Below, piece by piece: positions 1-8,072 of a DNA stretch of 39,790 bases. Location: the NCBI GenBank assembly GCA_030065935.1, contig JASJCP010000048.1:1-39790 (forward strand), given 5' to 3'. Within the stretch, counting starts at the first letter, position 1, and every line of letters starts with the position of its first letter. The position numbers and the translations under genes were made by a program. Origin of the DNA: Xenococcaceae cyanobacterium MO_167.B27. Its GTDB lineage: Bacteria > Cyanobacteriota > Cyanobacteriia > Cyanobacteriales > Xenococcaceae. The notes beneath the pieces were generated by a model. It saw nothing but the letters and a program-made list of their open reading frames with translations, did not search any database and was not told the origin of the DNA.

Positions 1-107
1 TATGGCTCTTTTCTCCTGATTTTTTCCTTAAATTATTCTCCCTCACCATCAGGAGTAATAGAGTGAAAATTCGAGATCGCCTTAAGATACATATTTTGAG
101 TTTTCTG

Positions 108-2342
108 TCAATGCCAAACTCCTATCGTATACCTTTGCTGCTGCTTAACTTGTTTAACAGCGATCGCCACTGCCTTTTCCGAACCCACAATCAAAGCCAG
201 CTTCTTAGCTCTCGTAATACCTGTATAAAATAAATTCCGACTCAACATAATATAGTGCTGAGTATAGAGAGGAAGGATGACAACGGGATATTCCGAACCC
301 TGACTTTTATGTATACTGGTAGCCCAAGCTAAAGTAAGTTCGTTTAAATCTGCGTAATCATAGGTTACATCGCGACCATCGAAATCGATAATTACTTCCT
401 TCTCGGCAAAATCGATCGCTCTGACTATGCCCAAGTCACCATTAAATACTTCCTTGTTGTAATCATTTTTAAGCTGCATTACGCGATCGCCCATTCTTAA
501 AATACTATCTCCCCTGACTAACTGTGTCTTTTCTTCACTGGGAGGATTAATCAGTTGTTGTAGCACTTTATTTAGATTCCGAGTACCAACAACACCTCTA
601 GTCATGGGACATAGCACCTGGACATCAGTAGCAGGATTAAAACCAGCTTTGGGTATGTAATGCTCGATGAGGTCACAGATAGTTTGTACCCCATGTTCTG
701 GTTCTGTTCCCCCTGAATGCCAGAGACAGTCAGAGGTAGCTTTCATGCTAATGGGTTCGAGTTGGGGATAATGACCATGATTAATTTGATGGGCAGTGCG
801 AATAATGGCACTGGATGCAGCCTGACGGAAGACTTTAGTTAAACGGACAACGGGGATTTTATATGAAGCGATTAAATCTTTGAGAACATTTCCTGGTCCT
901 ACTGAGGGAAGCTGATCGATATCTCCTACCAGCAACACCTGACAATCTTCTGGAATAGCTTTAAATAAGGCATGGGAGATAAACAAATCCATCATACTAG
1001 ATTCATCTATAACGATCGCCTCACACTCTAGAGGATTATCCAAATCCCGTTTAAAACCCATCTTGCTTGGGTCGAATTCAAGCAGTCTATGAATGGTTTT
1101 AGCTTCAATTCCCGTCATTTCACTCAATCGTTTCGCTGCTCTGCCTGTAGGTGCTGCACAAGCGATTTTCTTGCCCATTGCTTTCCACAACTTGCAGACT
1201 GTATGGACTGTAAAAGTTTTACCCGTTCCTGGTCCTCCAGTGAGAATCATCAATTTTTCCGAGGCTGCTTTAGCTACTGCTACATACTGCTGCGGTGATA
1301 GTTGAATCTTTCTCGATGCAGTGTAACGATTAATCCAACTCTTTACGCGCTCTACATCTACATCTAAACTGGTTTTGAGTTTTTGCTGTAACAGTTTGGC
1401 TAGATGCTGTTCACTGTAAAAAAAGCTGGGTTTGTAGTAAATTGGCTCATCATCATCTTGTTCTCTGATTAATTCCTCTAACTTGACCATTTCTGAAAGA
1501 ATTGTAGCGATCGCTTCTTCATCAGCTTCATGTTCTATTTTTTCTCCTATCTCCGTACTCATTTCGTTCTCCTGATGTTCTACTGAAGATTCTTTAACTC
1601 CTTTGATAGTCAGTAATTCACGACTCATAGGAACAATCTTACTTTCAGGTAAATAACAATGACCATCTTCAGATGCTTTATCTAAAACATGAAGCACTCC
1701 TGCACGGTAACGAAACTTTGACCAGGGTGATACACCAATATTACGGGCTATCTTATCCGCAGTTAAAAATCCAATACCAAAAATATCTATAGCCAATTGA
1801 TAGGGATTGTTCGTAACTGTCGCGACCAGCGAAGCTGTTGCCTTCGGCACCGCCTCTTCTCCATACTGTTTGTATATTTTCACTGCATAGGTAGTAGAGA
1901 CACCATGACTTTGCAGGAATATCATCACATCCTTGATAGATTTCTGTTCCTCCCAGGTGCGCTGAATCATGGCAACTCTTTTATTAGCTATGCCTGGTAC
2001 TTCAATGAGTCGCTCTATCTGATTCTCGATAATATCTAATGTCTCTAAACCAAAATGCTTAACAATGCGTTTGGCGGTAACGGGTCCCACACCCTTAATC
2101 AACCCACTACCTAAATATTTCTCAATCCCTGTGAGGGTAGCTGGCTTGGTTTCTTGATACTTAACAACCTGAAATTGAGAACCATATTGGGGATGTTCTC
2201 GCCATTGACCCTGTAACTGTAGAGTCTGTCCTGCCTGGATGTTAGCAAAGCTCCCCACAATAGTAGTTAACTGCTTAACATTTCCCGTATTCAACCGCGC
2301 TACCGTATAGCCCGATTCAGATGAGTGAAACGTAATTCTCAA
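108..2342 (-). CDS. recD2: RecD2-type ATP-dependent 5'-3' DNA helicase (probable 5' frameshift)
   Basis: Superfamily 1B helicase of the RecD2/YrrC type, which unwinds DNA 5'-3' without RecBC partners. Order of parts: N-terminal OB-like region, helix-hairpin-helix segment near residues 80-95 (IKGVGPVTAKRIVKHFG), Walker A GGPGTGKT near residue 367, Walker B VIDESSMMD near 444, and the C-terminal UvrD-like motif ATSIHKSQGSEYPVVILPL near 675. Length of 744 residues is normal for the family. The only start available in this frame is TTG at 2342, preceded four codons earlier by TGA, and the protein begins inside the conserved N-terminal motif (RITFHSSESGYTVARL). The expected preceding residues (LTGV..E) are encoded in another frame from ATG 2394, so the gene is probably frameshifted at its 5' end, or the assembly lost two bases. 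The helicase core itself is intact. Confidence 0.9.
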   Translation of the reverse strand: MRITFHSSESGYTVARLNTGNVKQLTTIVGSFANIQAGQTLQLQGQWREHPQYGSQFQVVKYQETKPATLTGIEKYLGSGLIKGVGPVTAKRIVKHFGLETLDIIENQIERLIEVPGIANKRVAMIQRTWEEQKSIKDVMIFLQSHGVSTTYAVKIYKQYGEEAVPKATASLVATVTNNPYQLAIDIFGIGFLTADKIARNIGVSPWSKFRYRAGVLHVLDKASEDGHCYLPESKIVPMSRELLTIKGVKESSVEHQENEMSTEIGEKIEHEADEEAIATILSEMVKLEELIREQDDDEPIYYKPSFFYSEQHLAKLLQQKLKTSLDVDVERVKSWINRYTASRKIQLSPQQYVAVAKAASEKLMILTGGPGTGKTFTVHTVCKLWKAMGKKIACAAPTGRAAKRLSEMTGIEAKTIHRLLEFDPSKMGFKRDLDNPLECEAIVIDESSMMDLFISHALFKAIPEDCQVLLVGDIDQLPSVGPGNVLKDLIASYKIPVVRLTKVFRQAASSAIIRTAHQINHGHYPQLEPISMKATSDCLWHSGGTEPEHGVQTICDLIEHYIPKAGFNPATDVQVLCPMTRGVVGTRNLNKVLQQLINPPSEEKTQLVRGDSILRMGDRVMQLKNDYNKEVFNGDLGIVRAIDFAEKEVIIDFDGRDVTYDYADLNELTLAWATSIHKSQGSEYPVVILPLYTQHYIMLSRNLFYTGITRAKKLALIVGSEKAVAIAVKQVKQQQRYTIGVWH

Positions 2343-2394
2343 GGGTAACTCCCGTCAACGATGATAACGGCGCAGTTACGTTTGATGCTGTCAT
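2317..2394 (-). other. Out-of-frame 5' end of recD2
   Basis: From ATG 2394 a short frame reads MTASNVTAPLSSLTGVTLE and then runs out of register into TGA. The end (LTGV..E) is what RecD2 proteins carry just before RITFHSSESGYTV, which lies in the main recD2 frame. The switch falls in GAGA around 2338-2342; adding two bases (GAGAGA) would join both frames into one protein. This is either a real two-base deletion or a sequencing slip. Confidence 0.65.
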
Positions 2395-2552
2395 AAAACA
2401 ATTGTTCTACGTTCTTCCGCTAACAGTTTACAACAATGATTAACTAATCTTATTGATACAATAAATATCTATTTGTCAAGTATGCTTTACAAAACTAAAT
2501 ATATTTGTTACATTAATTTACATAGAACAGTAACAACACCTCAGAACGCCCT

Positions 2553-2723
2553 ATGTACACCAGACAATTAGATAACGGAACTCTTAACAACTACGCTGTT
2601 GAGCCTAAAATGACTTATCAAGAATATCCAGCAGTATGGGAACAAAAACGCTATCTACAACAAGGTGCAGTGGCAGCATTTTTAGTTACAGCATTAGTTT
2701 TAGTTTCAGTAGCAGTCAGCTAA
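2553..2723 (+). CDS. psb34: Psb34-like Hlip-related photosystem II assembly protein
   Basis: A 56-residue single-pass membrane protein. The N-terminal soluble part (MYTRQLDNGTLNNYAVEPK) has the 'G.LNN(F/Y)A.EP' signature of Psb34 (Synechocystis ssl1498 type). One hydrophobic helix follows near residues 38-55, ending in VAVS. Psb34 is known to bind CP47-containing PSII assembly intermediates in place of high-light-inducible proteins. It sits alone between recD2 (opposite strand) and a small conserved gene about 70 bases downstream, which may share its transcript. The call rests on recall of the family motif and the single-helix layout. Confidence 0.75.
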   Translation: MYTRQLDNGTLNNYAVEPKMTYQEYPAVWEQKRYLQQGAVAAFLVTALVLVSVAVS

Positions 2724-2795
2724 TGGTTTGAGACAGTCAGATTTATTTAAACAACAACTTTTAATTAACTTTTAATCGAGGTCTAGAAGATAATC

Positions 2796-2993
2796 ATGTT
2801 TGCACCAATCGTCGTTCTGGTTCGTAATCGTCTCGGTAAAGCTAAATTCAACAAACTTCGCGGAAGGGCGATCGCTCTTCACTCTCAGGTCATTAGAGCA
2901 GTTTGCAATCGTATCGGTATCGAAAGAACAACTAGACAAAACCTAATTAGAACGGCTCGCGACAATGGCAAAAAGTTAGGTTTTCTCGCTTAA
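2796..2993 (+). CDS. Conserved cyanobacterial small basic protein
   Basis: A 65-residue protein, rich in Arg and Lys, with no membrane segment or cysteine. It resembles a small conserved cyanobacterial family whose function I cannot name: FAPIVVLVRNRLGKAKFN at the N-terminus and a C-terminal helix ending GKKLGFLA. The strong conservation pattern and basic charge would suit nucleic-acid or phospholipid binding, but that is inference. It follows psb34 closely on the same strand, and its transcript probably ends at the terminator at 3137-3161, from which it is now separated by a MITE. Confidence 0.75.
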   Translation: MFAPIVVLVRNRLGKAKFNKLRGRAIALHSQVIRAVCNRIGIERTTRQNLIRTARDNGKKLGFLA

Positions 2994-3042
2994 AATATTT
3001 TTCCTTTCTCTTTTTTCTCGTCAACATTGATTTTCTCCTACT

Positions 3043-3135
3043 TATAGTCATTTCAATTAAGTTTGAGACAAAGCATTCTTCCTATCACAAGTCTTTGAAG
3101 AAAAAAGTGTTTCATTTTTATTTGAAATGACTATA
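3043..3135. mobile_element. MITE-like element with terminal inverted repeats
   Basis: A 93-base element bounded by perfect 14-base inverted repeats TATAGTCATTTCAA / TTGAAATGACTATA. Weaker matching continues inward (left TGAGACA against right TGAAACA) to about 28 bases. The ends begin and finish in TA, as in IS630/Tc1-mariner-type MITEs. It has no coding capacity. It lies between the 65-residue gene and that gene's probable terminator. Confidence 0.75.
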
Positions 3136-3136
3136 A

Positions 3137-3161
3137 CCTCGGCGCACATCCGAGGTTTTTT
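3137..3161 (+). terminator. Rho-independent terminator
   Basis: Stem CCTCGG / CCGAGG with a seven-base loop, followed by six T. It probably ends the psb34 - small basic protein transcript; the MITE at 3043-3135 now sits directly in front of it. Confidence 0.8.
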
Positions 3162-3224
3162 GCTGTTTAACTCAACCAAATTGGTAATGTATTTGTTACG
3201 AGGTTATTAATTGGTCACAAATTA

Positions 3225-3713
3225 ATGAGTCAAACTTGGTTGGGCATTGACCCAGGACTAGCAATCATCGGCTGGGCATTTTTAGAAGAAGGTCAATATG
3301 GCAATGCAGAGTTACTGGACTAGGGGACGATAGAAACCAACAAACAATTAACTACAGCAGAGAGATTATTAGAGATCGAGCAGGATATGGTGGAGTTGCT
3401 GGGTGAGTTTCAACCCCATAATGTAGCTATCGAAATGCCTTTTTTCAATCGAACTATCAAAGCAGCAGGTGGAGTGTTACAGGCTTTTGGCGTGATTAAT
3501 TTAGTCTGTCACCGAGAGACGGGAGTTATACCAGTATATCTGCATCAATCTAGTTGGAAATGTCATTTAGGTTATGGCAAAGCTGATAAGAATGAAGTAG
3601 CTGATATGGTACAAGTATTATTTAATTTAGAAACTCTGCCCATTGATGATAGCGTTGATGCTATTGGTATTGGTTATGCAGGTTTGTGTGGTTTGAGAAA
3701 TAATATTGATTGA
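3225..3713 (+). pseudogene. ruvC: RuvC-family Holliday-junction resolvase, split by in-frame TAG
   Basis: Reading from ATG 3225 gives a 162-residue protein of RuvC length and order, but codon 33 (3321-3323) is TAG in the context LLD-stop-GTIET, where the family normally has Tyr or Phe. Before the stop is the first catalytic motif, GIDPGLAIIGW (Asp). After it are IEMPFF (catalytic Glu) and the C-terminal DSVDAIGIG (catalytic Asp pair). All acidic residues survive and no other stop or frameshift is present. An internal ATG at 3387 could only yield a resolvase lacking the first Asp. Either a very recent nonsense mutation, a base-call error, or readthrough. A second intact ruvC elsewhere in the genome would be expected if this one is dead. 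Confidence 0.85.
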
Positions 3714-3747
3714 TGATGTAATAAGATAGCGATCGCGCTTATCTTGG

Positions 3748-4203
3748 TTAAATCCAATATTCTTCCAATACTTCCATTGCTTCATCTTGATAATCTGAAT
3801 GTTCATCAAATACCATCCGCTCAAGGAACTTAATAATTACTGATTTTTGTTCTGCTGTAAGCACAGATAATCTGGGGGGTTCTCTGTCAGGAGGACGTAA
3901 AGAGAATAATGTACCCTCAACAACAAGAGAAGATTCTGGAGGAATTTCAGCAGTAGCATGACGGAGTGTATAGTCAATTAGAAAAGGTAAATAGTAACGC
4001 CAAGATAAAGGATCGAGATGAGGAAGTGCAAAGTAAGCATACTTTTGTAAGTAATCATCAGTAAGCTCGTCTAGTTGTTCATCATAGTCAGGAGGTAGAT
4101 CGTAGCTATCTACAGCATCTCCAGCACGTAGGGTCATTGGTGGTATTTTAATCGAGTCACTTTCAAAGGCAGTATAAGCCAAGTTGTTGAGTTCTGAATT
4201 CAT
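3748..4203 (-). CDS. DUF6714-like hypothetical protein
   Basis: A soluble acidic protein of 151 residues. It has the features I associate with the DUF6714 family: an N-terminal RAGDAVDSYDLPPDYD segment, the central HLDPLSWRYYLPFLIDYTLRH, and a C-terminal helix ending LEEYW. Function is unknown. The start is taken as ATG 4203; a TTG two codons upstream is possible but has no better ribosome site. It is convergent with the ruvC relic and divergent from the cupin gene. No signal peptide or membrane helix is visible. Confidence 0.7.
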   Translation of the reverse strand: MNSELNNLAYTAFESDSIKIPPMTLRAGDAVDSYDLPPDYDEQLDELTDDYLQKYAYFALPHLDPLSWRYYLPFLIDYTLRHATAEIPPESSLVVEGTLFSLRPPDREPPRLSVLTAEQKSVIIKFLERMVFDEHSDYQDEAMEVLEEYWI

Positions 4204-4247
4204 TGCCAATTATTTCATTCATTAAAAGCGCGATCGCCTAATCTTCA

Positions 4248-4574
4248 ATGACTAATATTTTCAATTTACCCCCATCTCTACCAAACCAAGAACTATTTGA
4301 ATCAATAGTCTCTACTGACAATATTCTAATTGAGAGAATTATCTCTACAGGACAGGTTACACCAACAGGAGAATGGTACGACCAAGATAAGGATGAATGG
4401 GTAATTTTATTAAAAGGAAAAGCTGTTTTAGCTTATGAAGATGGAAGTCAAATTAAGCTACTAGCAGGAGATTATCTATTCATACCAGCCCATCAAAAGC
4501 ATCGCGTTGAATACACCAGTTCTGAACCTCCCTGCATTTGGTTAGCTGTTCATGGTGATATAAGCAAGGTTTAA
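4248..4574 (+). CDS. Cupin-domain protein
   Basis: A 108-residue single-domain cupin. The first motif is around GEWYDQDKDEWVILLKGKAVL (residues 42-62) and the second around GDYLFIPAHQKHRVEY (78-93). The His of the second motif is present, while the first motif has D/E in place of the usual paired His, so metal binding is uncertain. Such small cupins bind metals or small ligands, and the ligand cannot be inferred here. Stands alone, divergent from the DUF6714-like gene with 44 bases between the starts. Confidence 0.8.
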   Translation: MTNIFNLPPSLPNQELFESIVSTDNILIERIISTGQVTPTGEWYDQDKDEWVILLKGKAVLAYEDGSQIKLLAGDYLFIPAHQKHRVEYTSSEPPCIWLAVHGDISKV

Positions 4575-4618
4575 TTGCTTACTGCATTACTTAATTAATT
4601 ACTGCATTACTTAAATGC

Positions 4619-4729
4619 TCAATTATCAACATCTTTAAGTGCATCATCGAGTAATAACCGCACGATATCAGCCTTAGTCTGACCCATCTTTGCAGCCAAA
4701 ATCGACAAATCGCTAGTTTCAAGTAATAA
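4619..4729 (-). pseudogene. Ribbon-helix-helix antitoxin-like fragment
   Basis: An open stretch reads ETSDLSILAAKMGQTKADIV followed by RLLLDDALKD and a stop at 4619-4621. The 'LA..MG.TKADIVR.LLDDAL' pattern is that of the helix-turn-helix part of ribbon-helix-helix antitoxins and partition proteins. An in-frame TGA at 4730-4732 removes the N-terminal beta strand, and there is no ATG with a sensible ribosome site, so this is probably a remnant rather than a working gene. No toxin partner remains beside it. Confidence 0.5.
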
Positions 4730-4774
4730 TCAATCTCTTACTTGGAATTAACAATAACTAGATTCGCTGAAATC

Positions 4775-5848
4775 ATGAAAAAACTGATCAACAATGCCGA
4801 TGACTTTGTTCGCGAAAGTATCGAAGGAATGGCTCTGGCTCATCCAGAACTGATTAAACTTCATTTAGACCCTAACTTTGTTTATCGGGCTGATGCACCT
4901 GTTGCTAATAAAGTAGCTATAGTTTCTGGTGGTGGTAGTGGACACGAACCCTTACATGGTGGTTTTGTGGGTATGGGGATGCTCGATGCTGCCTGTCCTG
5001 GGGAAGTGTTTACCTCTCCTACTCCCGACCAAATTTTAGCAGCATCCAAGGCAGTTAACAGTGGTGCTGGTGTTCTGAACATTGTCAAAAACTATAGTGG
5101 CGATGTGATGAATTTTGAATTAGCAGCAGAATTGGCAGTTTCTGAAGGAATCAAAATAGCCAATATCTTAATTGATGATGATGTTGCTGTTAAAGATAGC
5201 CTCTATACTCAAGGACGCAGAGGTGTAGGAACAACAGTTCTCGCTGAAAAAATTTGTGGTGCTGCTGCGGAGCAAGGATACAACCTGAAACAGTTAAGGG
5301 ATCTTTGTCGTCGGGTTAATCTCAACGGACGTAGCATGGGCATGGCACTTACAAGCTGTACCCCTCCAGCGAAAGGCTCTCCCATGTTTGAGCTAGGAGA
5401 GGATGAAATTGAATTTGGCATTGGTATTCACGGTGAACCAGGGCGCAAAAGATTACCTTTGGTAGAAGCAGATGAAATTACAGAAATGCTGGCGCGATCG
5501 ATTATTGAAGATACCGCCTATACTCGTACTCTGCGGGAGTGGGATGAAAATAAAGAAGAATGGGTAGAGTCAGAAATAACCGATCCCAACTTAGAAAAAG
5601 GCGATCGCGTTTTGGCTTTTGTCAATAGTATGGGTGGTACGCCCTTATCTGAGCTTTACATCATCTATCGTAAATTAGCACAAATCTGCTCTGAACAAAA
5701 AATTCAAATTGTACGTAGTTTAGTTGGTCCTTATATTACTTCCCTAGAAATGCAAGGTTGCTCGATTACCCTCCTCAAACTAGACGACGAACTACTTAAG
5801 TTATGGGATGCGCCAGTGAAAACTCCTGCATTACGTTGGGGCGTTTAG
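4775..5848 (+). CDS. dhaK: Dihydroxyacetone kinase subunit DhaK
   Basis: Substrate-binding subunit of PEP-dependent dihydroxyacetone kinase, 357 residues, the usual length. It begins [20 protein letters not shown], the standard DhaK N-terminus, so ATG 4775 is preferred over the in-frame TTG at 4742. Motifs: [16 protein letters not shown] near residues 52-67 (His orients the substrate), and [12 protein letters not shown] near residue 220, whose His forms the covalent hemiaminal with dihydroxyacetone. DhaL, which carries ADP, is encoded 0.8 kb downstream; DhaM lies 13 kb away. The three normally form one operon; here a methyltransferase gene separates the first two. Confidence 0.95.
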   Translation: MKKLINNADDFVRESIEGMALAHPELIKLHLDPNFVYRADAPVANKVAIVSGGGSGHEPLHGGFVGMGMLDAACPGEVFTSPTPDQILAASKAVNSGAGVLNIVKNYSGDVMNFELAAELAVSEGIKIANILIDDDVAVKDSLYTQGRRGVGTTVLAEKICGAAAEQGYNLKQLRDLCRRVNLNGRSMGMALTSCTPPAKGSPMFELGEDEIEFGIGIHGEPGRKRLPLVEADEITEMLARSIIEDTAYTRTLREWDENKEEWVESEITDPNLEKGDRVLAFVNSMGGTPLSELYIIYRKLAQICSEQKIQIVRSLVGPYITSLEMQGCSITLLKLDDELLKLWDAPVKTPALRWGV

Positions 5849-5885
5849 TACATTGTCAAACATTTTATTTATCTGTTGAGATTGA

Positions 5886-5922
5886 TGGGGAGACAAGGGG
5901 ACAAGGAGACTGGGAGATGGTT
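5886..5922. repeat. Purine-rich MITE-core-like relic
   Basis: The sequence GATGGGGAGACAAGGGGACA and its continuation matches, in reverse complement, the core of the MITE at 32928-33029 (CTTGTCTCCC...CCCCATC). It lies in the dhaK-methyltransferase gap and is probably a decayed copy of the same family, without recognisable ends. Confidence 0.45.
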
Positions 5923-5981
5923 TAGAAGTCTGTTAACTAATTCAAAAATATACAATTTAAGTACACTGCTCAAGGAAATCA

Positions 5982-6572
5982 ATGTGGAATCATAATATTC
6001 ACTTCCATAATTATTTGTTGGGTCAGCTTCCTACAAAGATTGACCGTGCTTTGGATGTAGGATGTGGACTGGGACTTTTTACCTGGAAACTTGCCCAGAG
6101 AGCTGAAGTAGTAGATGCTCTCGATGTTGATAATGCAATTTTAGAAGAGGCATTAAATCAGCACAATGGCTCCAATATATATTACAAACACGCTGACTTT
6201 CTTAAAATTGATTTACCAGAAGATTCTTACGATGCGGTCGTGTCTATTGCCTCACTACATCACATGGATTTAGAGGCAGCTTTGAAAAAAATGAAGCTGC
6301 TTCTTCGTCCATCTGGGAGATTACTCATTCTTGGACTTTACCGAGAGACAAATATTTTTGATTATATGTATAGTGTAATTTCAATTCCCCTCAACCTCAT
6401 TTATTTAAACTGGCATCGTAGAGCGACTTTGACCTCAACAACTGTTGCTCCAACTCGCCCTGCTAAATTATCATTCAATCACATCAGATCGGTAGCAAAT
6501 ACTTTAATCCCTGGCTTCAAACTTCAAAGACATCTATTCTGGCGTTACTCGCTAATTTGGCAAAAACGCTAA
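5982..6572 (+). CDS. Class I SAM-dependent methyltransferase
   Basis: A 196-residue Rossmann-fold methyltransferase. Motif I LDVGCGLGLFTWKL is near residues 23-36, the acidic residue after beta-2 is in ALDVDNAIL, and post-motif segments are DLPEDSYDAVVSIASLHHM and LLRPSGRLLILGLYRE. The C-terminal half has a hydrophobic stretch (YSVISIPLNLIYLNW) and ends in the LFWRYSLIW element often seen in small bacterial methyltransferases of unknown substrate. Its place between dhaK and dhaL suggests cotranscription, but nothing in the sequence ties its substrate to triose metabolism. Confidence 0.85.
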   Translation: MWNHNIHFHNYLLGQLPTKIDRALDVGCGLGLFTWKLAQRAEVVDALDVDNAILEEALNQHNGSNIYYKHADFLKIDLPEDSYDAVVSIASLHHMDLEAALKKMKLLLRPSGRLLILGLYRETNIFDYMYSVISIPLNLIYLNWHRRATLTSTTVAPTRPAKLSFNHIRSVANTLIPGFKLQRHLFWRYSLIWQKR

Positions 6573-6616
6573 TAAAATTGAACCCCTTATTAAAAGATGT
6601 TTATCACAAGGCGATC

Positions 6617-6655
6617 TCATTAATTGATAACTGATTACTGTTAACTGTTAACTGA
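6617..6655. repeat. Short dispersed AT-rich repeat (TAACTGATTA type)
   Basis: A run of TTGATAACTGATTACTGTTAACTG-like units just before dhaL. A 13-base core (TGATAACTGATTA, 6625-6637) recurs in reverse complement inside the coding sequence of the vWA gene at 32127-32139. Such units are common between cyanobacterial genes. Confidence 0.5.
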
Positions 6656-6660
6656 AAAAA

Positions 6661-7326
6661 ATGAACGTAACTAAACAACAAATCTTAGACTGGTTACAAG
6701 CAGTAACTCAGACAATCTCAGAAAATAAAGATTATTTGACCGAGTTAGATGCTGCCATTGGGGATGCAGATCACGGCATTAATTTAGATCGCGGATTTCA
6801 AAAAGTAGTCCCTCAGCTATCACAGTTAGAAACTAAAGATATTGGCACTATTTTAAAAACAGTTAGCATGACTCTCATTTCTGCTGTTGGGGGAGCTAGC
6901 GGTCCTCTTTACGGTACTTTTTTTCTGCGAGCTTCTACAGCAGTAACGGGAAAAGAAGAATTGACCTCCACCGAGTTAGCTGACTTGTTGCAAGCAGGAG
7001 TAGCAGGAGTAATCCAACGAGGTAAAGCTAATCTTGGTGATAAGACAATGTTGGATGCCCTCTCACCCGCAGCAACCATCTTCGCGGAGTTAGTCGCTAA
7101 GGGAAATACAACAGTAGATGCCTTACAACAAGCCGTACAAGCAGCAGAAACAGGCATGAAACAAACAATTCCTTTAGTAGCTCTCAAAGGACGGGCTAGT
7201 TATTTGGGAGAAAGAAGTATGGGACATCAAGATCCTGGGGCTACGTCTTCTTACCTAATACTTAAGGCATTGCTAGAGACTATTACCTCTGATAGCAAAG
7301 CCAATAAGATGAATGGGGTAAAATAG
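6661..7326 (+). CDS. dhaL: Dihydroxyacetone kinase subunit DhaL
   Basis: Nucleotide-binding subunit of PEP-dependent dihydroxyacetone kinase, 221 residues, all-helical barrel. The Mg/ADP-binding motif ELDAAIGDADHGINLDRGF is near residues 27-45. GGASGPLYGTFF near 79-90, GDKTMLDAL near 126 and GRASYLGERSMGHQDPGA near 178-195 complete the family set. In the PTS-type enzyme ADP stays bound as a cofactor and is re-phosphorylated by DhaM, which is encoded at 18532-21003 as a fusion. No dhaM follows here; the downstream DNA is insertion-sequence debris, which suggests that the operon was broken by insertions. Confidence 0.95.
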   Translation: MNVTKQQILDWLQAVTQTISENKDYLTELDAAIGDADHGINLDRGFQKVVPQLSQLETKDIGTILKTVSMTLISAVGGASGPLYGTFFLRASTAVTGKEELTSTELADLLQAGVAGVIQRGKANLGDKTMLDALSPAATIFAELVAKGNTTVDALQQAVQAAETGMKQTIPLVALKGRASYLGERSMGHQDPGATSSYLILKALLETITSDSKANKMNGVK

Positions 7327-7516
7327 CTAGCATCATAAATAAGAAATAAATTCTAACCTTTTATGGGATTAGTAACTTGATTTAAGAAGAAAGTTGACAT
7401 AGAATTGTCGGTTTACACTATGGGTTAGGGATTGCCCTTCATATTCAATGACTAATAATTTTTATCAACCGAAAAAAATTTCTTTAACCTTAACTATCTT
7501 AAATCTTTTGAGAGGA

Positions 7517-7548
7517 CTCCCATCTAAACCCGACAGGGTTAGTGGGAG
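7517..7548. repeat. IS200/IS605-type end hairpin
   Basis: Imperfect palindrome with outer stem CTCCCA / TGGGAG and inner stem AACCC / GGGTT. A second hairpin, ACACG...CGTGT at about 7575-7590, follows. Their position downstream of the tnpA stop fits a subterminal end of the IS200/IS605 element; this kind of element uses hairpins instead of inverted repeats. Confidence 0.55.
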
Positions 7549-7604
7549 ATCAATCAAAAGCAAAAAAAACCGCGTACACGAAGTGCGTGTCTTGACTAGC
7601 ATCC

Positions 7605-8021
7605 TTATTTATCAGGAGATTTTTGTTTCTCGACGTAAGCCTTAAGTTGCTCCACAGTGACACCACCACAACTAGCAACAAAGTATGCTCCCGTCCAAAA
7701 AGAAGACTTGCCATAAAAATATTTATTACTAAGTTCGGGATACTCTTTACGAATCAATCTAGAACTTACTGTTTTAAGGTTAGCAATTAATTTGGACAAT
7801 TGAACATCAGGCTTAAACTCAATTAATAAACGGCAATGGTCACTTTCGCCATTAAAATCATTTAATTGACACCCCCATTTATCTAGAGTCTCTTTAAAAA
7901 TAACATTTAGTCTTTCAAGTATTTCTTGATTGATAGCTTTTTTACGATACTTGGTAACAAAGACAATATGTGCGCTAAGTTTATATACTGACCTAAAACC
8001 TTTATTATAATTGTTTGACAT
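7605..8021 (-). CDS. tnpA: IS200/IS605 TnpA (HUH Y1 transposase), HUH motif degenerate
   Basis: A 138-residue protein of normal length for the single-strand transposase TnpA. N-terminal core: YKLSAHIVFVTKYRKKAI. The central metal motif, normally H-x-H (DHVHLLIE), reads DHCRLLIEF, with Arg replacing the second His. The catalytic Tyr helix VEQLKAYVEKQ is present near the C-terminus, as is the AYFVASCGG strand. The gene is divergent from the broken tnpB at 8073, the IS605/IS608 arrangement, with 51 bases between starts. Loss of the second His should abolish Mg binding and strand cleavage, so the reading frame is intact but the enzyme is probably dead. Confidence 0.88.
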   Translation of the reverse strand: MSNNYNKGFRSVYKLSAHIVFVTKYRKKAINQEILERLNVIFKETLDKWGCQLNDFNGESDHCRLLIEFKPDVQLSKLIANLKTVSSRLIRKEYPELSNKYFYGKSSFWTGAYFVASCGGVTVEQLKAYVEKQKSPDK

Positions 8022-8072
8022 AACATAGCGATAAGCTGTAATATAGTCATATTATCATAAACTGGTCGAGCA

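Noticed and set aside
7448-7645. A 65-codon open frame as a gene
   Set aside because: It covers the IS200/IS605 end hairpins, has no family resemblance and overlaps the end of tnpA; it is element-end DNA.
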